DNA from: Gammaproteobacteria bacterium
GTDB lineage: Bacteria; Pseudomonadota; Gammaproteobacteria; GCF-002020875
Length of the DNA stretch: 7,955 nt
Direction: 5' to 3'
Assembly (NCBI GenBank): GCA_018671205.1
Contig: JABHIC010000424.1
Coordinates: 1-7,955, forward strand
Below, piece by piece: positions 1 to 4,391 of the stretch. Under the pieces are notes generated by a model, which did not search any database, was not told where the DNA came from, and saw only the letters and a list, made by a program, of their open reading frames with translations. Positions within the stretch are counted from its first letter, which is position 1. Each line of letters opens with the position of its first letter. Position numbers and translations under genes: made by a program.

Positions 1-2
1 GC

Positions 3-104
3 ACCGCACGGAGACCCGCAGTGTACATGCGAGCAGATGAGGATTCGACTGCGGAGCTGACGCAGCAATCACTGAAAAAGTGCATTTTTAGAGGTGCCCT
101 ATAG
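3..104 (+). other. 3' end of an unidentified reading frame / repeat-like junction sequence
   Basis: An open frame enters from the left edge and runs to a TAG at 102-104, giving about 33 residues that end in SLKKCIFRGAL. I do not recognise a protein family in it. It overlaps the first codons of the msrA remnant in another frame. From general memory, the segment ending in TTTTTAGAGGTGCCC resembles sequence that recurs at gene ends and between genes in gammaproteobacteria, so this may be part of a dispersed repeat rather than a true coding end. That recollection is not verified here. The MsrA-like similarity begins immediately after it, so it marks the breakpoint of the truncated gene. Confidence 0.3.
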
Positions 105-438
105 TCTGTTGCTAGATTATTATTGGTGGAATATTGACCCTTTTGATAAGCTGGGTCAGTTTTGCGATAAAGGGCCAAGCTACCTAAGCGCAATTTTCGT
201 GGCGAATGAGAGTGAGAGGGCGCTGGCTGAGCAGTCGAGGCAAAAAGTCGTGAGCCAATTCCCAAATCGTGAGGTCGTGACTCCAATACTGGATACCTCT
301 ACCTTTTACCCCATCAAAGGGGAGGAGAGCTATCATCAGGATTATTACAAACATAACGCTTTCCAATACAACCTCTATCGGTGGCGCTGTGGGCGGGATA
401 GTCGATTGATCGATATATGGGGGAGCAGTGGAGAGTAG
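94..438 (+). pseudogene. msrA: Peptide methionine sulfoxide reductase MsrA, C-terminal remnant
   Basis: MsrA reduces methionine-S-sulfoxide in proteins. This frame (114 residues from a GTG) matches the second half of the family: an LLDYYWWNIDP segment, GQFCDKGPSYLSAIF (family form GQFCDRGxQYRSAIF), the hallmark EESYHQDYYKHN with its YHQDYY core, and CGRDSRLIDIWG near the end. The N-terminal half with the catalytic GCFW cysteine motif is absent. An in-frame TGA lies at 73-75, and none of the three frames upstream encodes the GHAEVV-type segment that should precede it. Family members are usually about 160-220 residues, so roughly half is lost. The GTG at 94 has no convincing ribosome site and is probably not a real start. 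The remnant is most likely non-functional. Identification of the family is strong; the reason for truncation (insertion or deletion at about position 95) is inferred. Confidence 0.85.
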
Positions 439-445
439 ATATTCC

Positions 446-612
446 CTAGGTGGCTGTCCGAGAATAGAGAACCTACTGCAAATCCCATAAAGATCATAAT
501 CTGAGCTTATTGATCTCGTTAAATAGCGACACTATTCGCCTCAATCAATAAGCTCACCTTATAACCTTTCTGTGGTTTTCGCTACGGCTTCTATTCTCGG
601 ACAGCCACCTAG
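446..612. mobile_element. MITE-like element with 19-23 bp terminal inverted repeats
   Basis: Positions 446-468 and 590-612 are perfect inverted repeats of 23 bp. The outermost four bases at each end are CTAG, which could be a 4-bp target duplication or, being self-complementary, part of the repeat. Without them the ends are 19 bp (450-468 and 590-608, beginning GTGGCTGTCCGAGAATAG). Inside there is a second perfect 13-bp inverted repeat (502-514 with 544-556, TGAGCTTATTGAT) and a small hairpin (522-526 with 532-536). The element is 159-167 bp and has no coding capacity, as expected for a miniature inverted-repeat element moved by a transposase in trans. I cannot name the parent family; a YTAR-type target as in some IS5-group elements is only a suggestion. 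It lies between the convergent msrA remnant and sortase gene and could also act as a bidirectional terminator. Confidence 0.75.
502..556. repeat. Internal inverted repeat of the MITE-like element
   Basis: Two 13-bp arms (502-514 and 544-556) are exact reverse complements and enclose a 29-bp loop that itself holds the AATAG/CTATT pair. The nested arrangement lets the RNA or single-stranded DNA of the element fold into a long hairpin on either strand. Confidence 0.7.
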
Positions 613-1175
613 CTTGTTCTCTCGGCAATAACCAGGTAACGCATTGACCCACCTGTGATAACAGCGTCAAATGGATAGCAGGTTACCAGTAGCAACATAC
701 TGGAGCCATTTTCACGTAATAGCGGTCTATCCCTTGCGTCCACAACATGGCTATCCACAACACGATAGTGGTACTCCTCACCCGTCTGCTTTTTCAGTTT
801 GATGACGCTGTTTTTATCTATCCGCTCCAGTACCCTAAAGTGGGTATCACGGTGGCCACTAATTACGCTTGTGCCTCTCTCTCCGGGGCGGGCACTCTGC
901 ACATTCCATCCTGGGGCGAAGGCCAGTGAACTGCCACTGTCACCCCGTAACACAATGAAAGACTCCTCCTGATCAGGGAAAGTGATCTGGGCCACGGGCC
1001 AATGGTCAGCCCAGGGCCACGGTTTTTCCGGGTTTCCTGTACGTAGCGTCTTGCCCCATGCCATCTCCAATAACTGTTGTGCCATAACGGCCTTCACCTG
1101 TATCCACCCACCGCTACCAATAAACGTTAACCCACAGAATAGAACCCCAACAGCAAGATATTTTGTATAGGCCAC
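609..1175 (-). CDS. Class GN sortase (dedicated proteobacterial sortase)
   Basis: This is a membrane-anchored transpeptidase of 188 residues, the usual size for class GN sortases. The N-terminus (about residues 5-28) is a single hydrophobic anchor, so the catalytic domain should face the periplasm. The catalytic triad is complete: His108 in SGHRDTHF, Cys166 in LVTCYPF and Arg179 in GGSMRYLV. In this family it is expected to cleave and transfer a single dedicated substrate made next door. The gene starts with GTG at 1175, 5 bp after the stop of the VIT/vWA target gene, with GAGAGG about 9 bases upstream inside the end of that gene, so translation is probably coupled. The stop codon TAG (609-611) sits inside the CTAG at the end of the MITE-like element. 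Since that tetranucleotide is the presumed target site, the native C-terminus is probably unaltered. Confidence in the family is high; the attachment acceptor in Gram-negative cells is not evident from the sequence. Confidence 0.92.
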   Translation of the reverse strand: MAYTKYLAVGVLFCGLTFIGSGGWIQVKAVMAQQLLEMAWGKTLRTGNPEKPWPWADHWPVAQITFPDQEESFIVLRGDSGSSLAFAPGWNVQSARPGERGTSVISGHRDTHFRVLERIDKNSVIKLKKQTGEEYHYRVVDSHVVDARDRPLLRENGSSMLLLVTCYPFDAVITGGSMRYLVIAERTS

Positions 1176-1180
1176 ACCCT

Positions 1181-3340
1181 CTATCCTCTCCCATGAGGTA
1201 AGCAGGGGAGGGGTGGTTGACTCTTTCGCTGGTTATGCCAAAAGAGCAGTAGAGAGATAAGCGTTAAAAGTAGTCCGAATATCATCTGTATCTCAGAGGT
1301 GGTAGCCGTTTGAGCCAGCACCAACCTCTTTCCTTGCGGCCTGATTTTCTCTTCTCGCGGTCGGTTGTTCTCCTTTAATGGATCAGCCGCTGTCATATCT
1401 ACCGCAACCAAACTCGTATATTGGCTGACCAGGTGATATCGGTAAGCTAACGCAATAATGGCATTACGTACCTCAGCTTTATCCCCACCGATTGCGTGTT
1501 GGTCCATCCATGACTCAATGGCCTTACGACCAAACAGCACCCCTACACCGGACTGTTCTGCACTCCCCTTGAGGCCAATCTCCTGACTCCAGGGGGCGTC
1601 ATTAAAGTTACCTCTCAGCACTGCTTTCGTCGGCATTGCACCCATCTTCATCGACACAATGATGGGCTCTCCTCTGTAGAGATCAGAAAGTTTTTCGGGA
1701 TGAAGTATCACCTGATCCTGAGCTACCCCTTCCAGTTTGAGGGTTAAGTCGCTCAATACCACTTGCTCCATTTTGTTGAAGAGCTGATTCATCTTCTCCC
1801 CGACCTCTTTAATATCACCAATCACGGTATAACTACCCCGTCCAAATTGGGCCGATTTGCGCATAAAGTAGCTATTAGGAGCGCTGCCTATGCCTACTGT
1901 AAACAGACGTCGATCACCTAAATGGTTATGTACATAACGGAAGAGTTCTGCCTCATTGCCTACCGCGCCATCGGTGATAAAAACGACCTGCTGTAGCCGT
2001 CTTTTCCGGGTCTCCTCTTTTTTCCCTAAACCAGGGTTAGCGAGCGCCATCTTTAACGCGCCCATCATCTCTGTACCCCCCCCGGCTTCCAGTTTTGAGA
2101 TAAAGTAATCCGCAATATGTAGTGCCTCTGGTGTAGCTGCCAAAGGTTGGCCTAACAGCGCACTGGATTCACTATTAAACGCTATGATATTGAAGCTATC
2201 CTCCGCCTCCAGTCGTGCCAGAGCTGAGCGTAGCGCACTCTTGGCCTGTGCAATAGAGGGGCCATCCATCGACCCTGAGGTATCAATGACAAATGTCACC
2301 TCACGTGGAGGAGATTGGGTCTCATGCTTCAGTGACGGAGGCATTACCATGAGTAGCCCATACTGCTCTTCTCCATGTTGTTCAGTAAAAAATACAGCCT
2401 GAGGAGCATTTCCCGCTTTAGGTAACCACACCAGTTCAAAATCATGTTTTGAGGTGTGATTTGATGCATCAAGCCGGACTACTTGAGTAACCGTACCGTC
2501 ACCATTCAGCACCCTATTCACGCTAACAGGGTGGTATCGGCTAAAGAGCTGCGCTAATGGAAATCCCGCATTGAGTTTTATTGTAATGTTGGTTGGAGGG
2601 GTTCTGTTTTTCACTGAGTCCGATGTTTTTAGCGGATACTCTTCAGCTGATAGCGTCTCTCCACTGTTTCCATAATCACTCTCGTGATCTGTAATGGCTA
2701 ATGGTAGAAGAGTCCACTCTTGATTGAGTGCATGGATCTCACGCTGCTCCCCACGGTTTATCAACTCTTGTGGTAAATATCGCGGAGTGATGGCGGTCGG
2801 GAAATTGATCGAGAATGCACCATCACGCCAGCTCAGTTTCTGCTGGTACTCAATTTCAACCCTTACCTCCCCTTCAGGAGGAATATTGGCCACAGCGGTT
2901 GTAAATATATTGGGGCTGATCTGCTCAATGATGCTTGCGCTCTTCCCCGCCTGCTTTGCCTGATCGTAGCTCTTCCTCGCCTCTTGCTTCTCTTTGATGA
3001 CCCCCTTAATGAGCCGATCTCCAATAACCATGTTCATCTGGTCAACAGCACTCTGATCCGGTAATGGAAAAGCATAGGTGCCCTCCATCCATTGCGGATG
3101 GGGATTATTGAAATACTGAGTGACACGAACTCTTGCAATAGCCCCAGTGATGACAATATCCACATCAGTCGCCCCCATCACTGCGGATGTGTACTGCCCA
3201 GGGTGATCTGCTTTAAGCAGCAGCTCTCCCTGTCGAACCTCATTTAATAAAATATTCTCAGCGGTATTTGCATGGACATGAAAAAACAGGGAGCCCCATA
3301 TCAATACAGTAATACCTATTCGCTCTATCACAACTCTCAT
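1181..3340 (-). CDS. VIT and vWA domain sortase-target protein (marine proteobacterial type)
   Basis: This is the presumed substrate of the neighbouring sortase, 719 residues from the chosen start. It has a signal peptide (about 1-25, ending VHA), a VIT domain (about 38-168, with the typical YxFPLPDxxAV segment), and a vWA domain (about 345-515). The vWA metal site is intact: D353, S355 and S357 in DTSGS, T423 in GGGTEM, and D457 in FITDG. The C-terminus has a sorting-signal layout: LAQTA (675-679), a hydrophobic helix (about 684-701), then a short tail with HNQRK. LAQTA takes the place of the LPxTA-like motif I expect, so the proline is missing. A longer frame would start at 3376, but its extra 12 codons run into a hairpin and have no ribosome site. 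ATG at 3340 has AGGTGA five bases upstream and directly precedes the signal peptide. The gene lies upstream of the sortase in one operon and is divergent from the regulator. The role of the vWA domain (adhesion or protein binding) is inferred. Confidence 0.92.
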   Translation of the reverse strand: MRVVIERIGITVLIWGSLFFHVHANTAENILLNEVRQGELLLKADHPGQYTSAVMGATDVDIVITGAIARVRVTQYFNNPHPQWMEGTYAFPLPDQSAVDQMNMVIGDRLIKGVIKEKQEARKSYDQAKQAGKSASIIEQISPNIFTTAVANIPPEGEVRVEIEYQQKLSWRDGAFSINFPTAITPRYLPQELINRGEQREIHALNQEWTLLPLAITDHESDYGNSGETLSAEEYPLKTSDSVKNRTPPTNITIKLNAGFPLAQLFSRYHPVSVNRVLNGDGTVTQVVRLDASNHTSKHDFELVWLPKAGNAPQAVFFTEQHGEEQYGLLMVMPPSLKHETQSPPREVTFVIDTSGSMDGPSIAQAKSALRSALARLEAEDSFNIIAFNSESSALLGQPLAATPEALHIADYFISKLEAGGGTEMMGALKMALANPGLGKKEETRKRRLQQVVFITDGAVGNEAELFRYVHNHLGDRRLFTVGIGSAPNSYFMRKSAQFGRGSYTVIGDIKEVGEKMNQLFNKMEQVVLSDLTLKLEGVAQDQVILHPEKLSDLYRGEPIIVSMKMGAMPTKAVLRGNFNDAPWSQEIGLKGSAEQSGVGVLFGRKAIESWMDQHAIGGDKAEVRNAIIALAYRYHLVSQYTSLVAVDMTAADPLKENNRPREEKIRPQGKRLVLAQTATTSEIQMIFGLLLTLISLLLFWHNQRKSQPPLPCLPHGRG

Positions 3341-3367
3341 TACACTCACCTGTCGATAATTAAAATA

Positions 3368-3390
3368 GCCCCTCATTTGAGATGAGGGGC
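3368..3390 (-). terminator. Terminator-like hairpin in the leader of the sortase-target operon
   Basis: GCCCCTCAT (3368-3376) and ATGAGGGGC (3382-3390) form a perfect 9-bp GC-rich stem with a 5-base loop. Read on the minus strand it is followed by TATTTTAATTAT, the pattern of an intrinsic terminator. It ends 27 bases before the ATG at 3340, inside the likely 5' leader rather than behind a gene. It may be an attenuator of the target/sortase operon, or a structure that stabilises the leader. Confidence 0.5.
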
Positions 3391-3416
3391 AAGATGGAGA
3401 GTCACCATGATGACTA

Positions 3417-3436
3417 ACAAGTGAGCCCTCACTTGT
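3417..3436. promoter_or_regulatory. 20-bp palindrome, candidate operator in the divergent region
   Basis: ACAAGTGAG and CTCACTTGT are perfect 9-bp arms around a 2-bp centre. The site lies between the divergent sortase-target operon and the response-regulator gene, 77 bp from the former start and 204 bp from the latter. Such symmetry suits a dimeric DNA-binding protein; OmpR-type regulators usually prefer direct repeats, so the binding partner is uncertain. A 2-base loop makes it a poor RNA hairpin. Confidence 0.4.
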
Positions 3437-3537
3437 CGAAAGCTATTGAAACAGATGAAAATGGCAAAACCGTGTCGTAAAAGTGGCTAACCTATGAGGG
3501 AGAAGTGTCTAAAAAATGTCTGACTATTGTAAAAATA

Positions 3538-3622
3538 GTGTGTTCTTCAGCGGATGGCACAAAGTGTCTCCTGAACGATATAGACTACCCCCATTTGAAG
3601 AACAGAACTTTGAAGAACACAC
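3538..3622. repeat. Three matching 9-12 bp repeats in front of the response regulator
   Basis: GTGTGTTCTTCA (3538-3549) is the exact reverse complement of TGAAGAACACAC (3611-3622). A direct copy of the right arm, TTTGAAGAACA, occurs at 3594-3604 and again at 3609-3619, with starts 15 bp apart. The left arm can therefore pair with either right copy (9 bp or 12 bp). The last copy ends 6 bases before the AGGAG ribosome site of the regulator. This could be a set of binding sites for autoregulation or an mRNA leader with two alternative folds. Confidence 0.45.
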
Positions 3623-3639
3623 GCCCACAGGAGAAGAGC

Positions 3640-4332
3640 ATGAGCTACCATGTTGCTGTTGTAGAGGATGACCCGGATACATTAGAGAACTATGTCGACG
3701 CCCTGACCCACTATGGCTACCGAGTTTCGCCCTATACTACGACAGAGGCTGCACTGGAGGCTTTCAACCAGGAGAGCCCTGATCTTACCATTCTGGATAT
3801 TCATCTGAATGATCAGCCGAATGGGGGGTTTCATATTAATAAACAGATTAATAAAATATCTCCTGAAAAGCCCACACTCTTTATTTCAGGTAAAAACAGC
3901 GAGATAGACAAGATAATGGGGCTCCAAATGGGTGCCTGGGATTTTATAGGTAAACCCGTTGAAATCAGTTACCTCACTGAGCGGGTTCGCTCTCTGATTC
4001 AGATCAGTGAACGTCGCAAGGAGAGGCCGGTTGAGGTGATCCCCTACAGTCAGGTTGGGCTACGTATTGATGAAAGCCGACTGACTATTCACTGGTATGG
4101 AAACCGTGTAGAGATGACAATGACAGAATTTTCTATCCTCAATCTGATTGCCTCTAAGCCGGGGCGTGTACGTAGCTATGATGAGCTAAAAGCAATCACA
4201 AAACAGCGCTATGTTGAGACCAATACGATCAACGGTCATATCCGCCGAATCAGAAATAAACTCAAGAGGATAGACCCGCAGTTTAAATCACTGAAAAATG
4301 TGCATGGAATGGGATATCGGTGGCTGGAGTAG
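3640..4332 (+). CDS. pdsR: OmpR/PhoB-type response regulator of the dedicated sortase system
   Basis: This is a DNA-binding response regulator of 230 residues. The receiver domain (about 3-120) has the acidic pair D10/D11 in VVEDDPDT, the phospho-acceptor D53 in LTILDIHL, S83 in FISGK at the usual Thr/Ser site, and the conserved K105 in IGKPVE. The winged-helix output domain (about 138-230) ends with YVETNTINGHIRRIRNKL as the recognition-helix region and GMGYRW as the wing. The overall pattern, including NYxDALxxxGYRVSxY and NGGFHI, fits the regulator family linked to dedicated proteobacterial sortases. An open frame extends upstream to a GTG at 3505, but the ATG at 3640 has AGGAG six bases upstream and starts directly at the receiver domain. 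It is divergent from the sortase-target operon, its likely target. The kinase usually paired with it does not follow; the next gene is convergent and unrelated. Confidence 0.88.
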   Translation: MSYHVAVVEDDPDTLENYVDALTHYGYRVSPYTTTEAALEAFNQESPDLTILDIHLNDQPNGGFHINKQINKISPEKPTLFISGKNSEIDKIMGLQMGAWDFIGKPVEISYLTERVRSLIQISERRKERPVEVIPYSQVGLRIDESRLTIHWYGNRVEMTMTEFSILNLIASKPGRVRSYDELKAITKQRYVETNTINGHIRRIRNKLKRIDPQFKSLKNVHGMGYRWLE

Positions 4333-4341
4333 GGGAACTCC

Positions 4342-4357
4342 AAAAATGGTAATTTTT
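4342..4357. terminator. Weak AT-only hairpin between convergent genes
   Basis: AAAAAT (4342-4347) and ATTTTT (4352-4357) can form a 6-bp A/T stem with a 4-base loop in the 59-bp gap between the response regulator and the convergent surface-protein gene. T tracts occur on both strands. It has no GC-rich stem, so it is at best a weak bidirectional terminator. Confidence 0.2.
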
Positions 4358-4391
4358 CTGTGGATACAGCCGCAGTGTAGATGCTTTTTAG

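Noticed and set aside
184..366. Minus-strand 60-residue frame opposite the msrA remnant
   Set aside because: It is antisense to sequence with clear MsrA similarity, and its hydrophobic start is a by-product of that coding.
747..1170. Plus-strand open frames opposite the sortase gene
   Set aside because: They lie opposite a sortase with a complete catalytic triad and show no ribosome sites or known motifs.
3555..3575. TGGCAC at 3555-3560 as a sigma54 promoter element
   Set aside because: The matching TTGC-type -12 element is absent at the required distance.
3505..3639. Extended N-terminus of the response regulator from a GTG at 3505
   Set aside because: The extra 45 residues precede the normal receiver-domain start, have no recognisable content, and the ATG at 3640 has a good ribosome site. 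The segment also carries repeats typical of a control region.
4371..4384. CGCAGTGTAGATGC resembles CGCAGTGTACATGC at 17-30 (13 of 14 bases)
   Set aside because: The match stops on both sides; one short match in 8 kb is not enough to call a repeat, though it may be a remnant of the left-edge segment.
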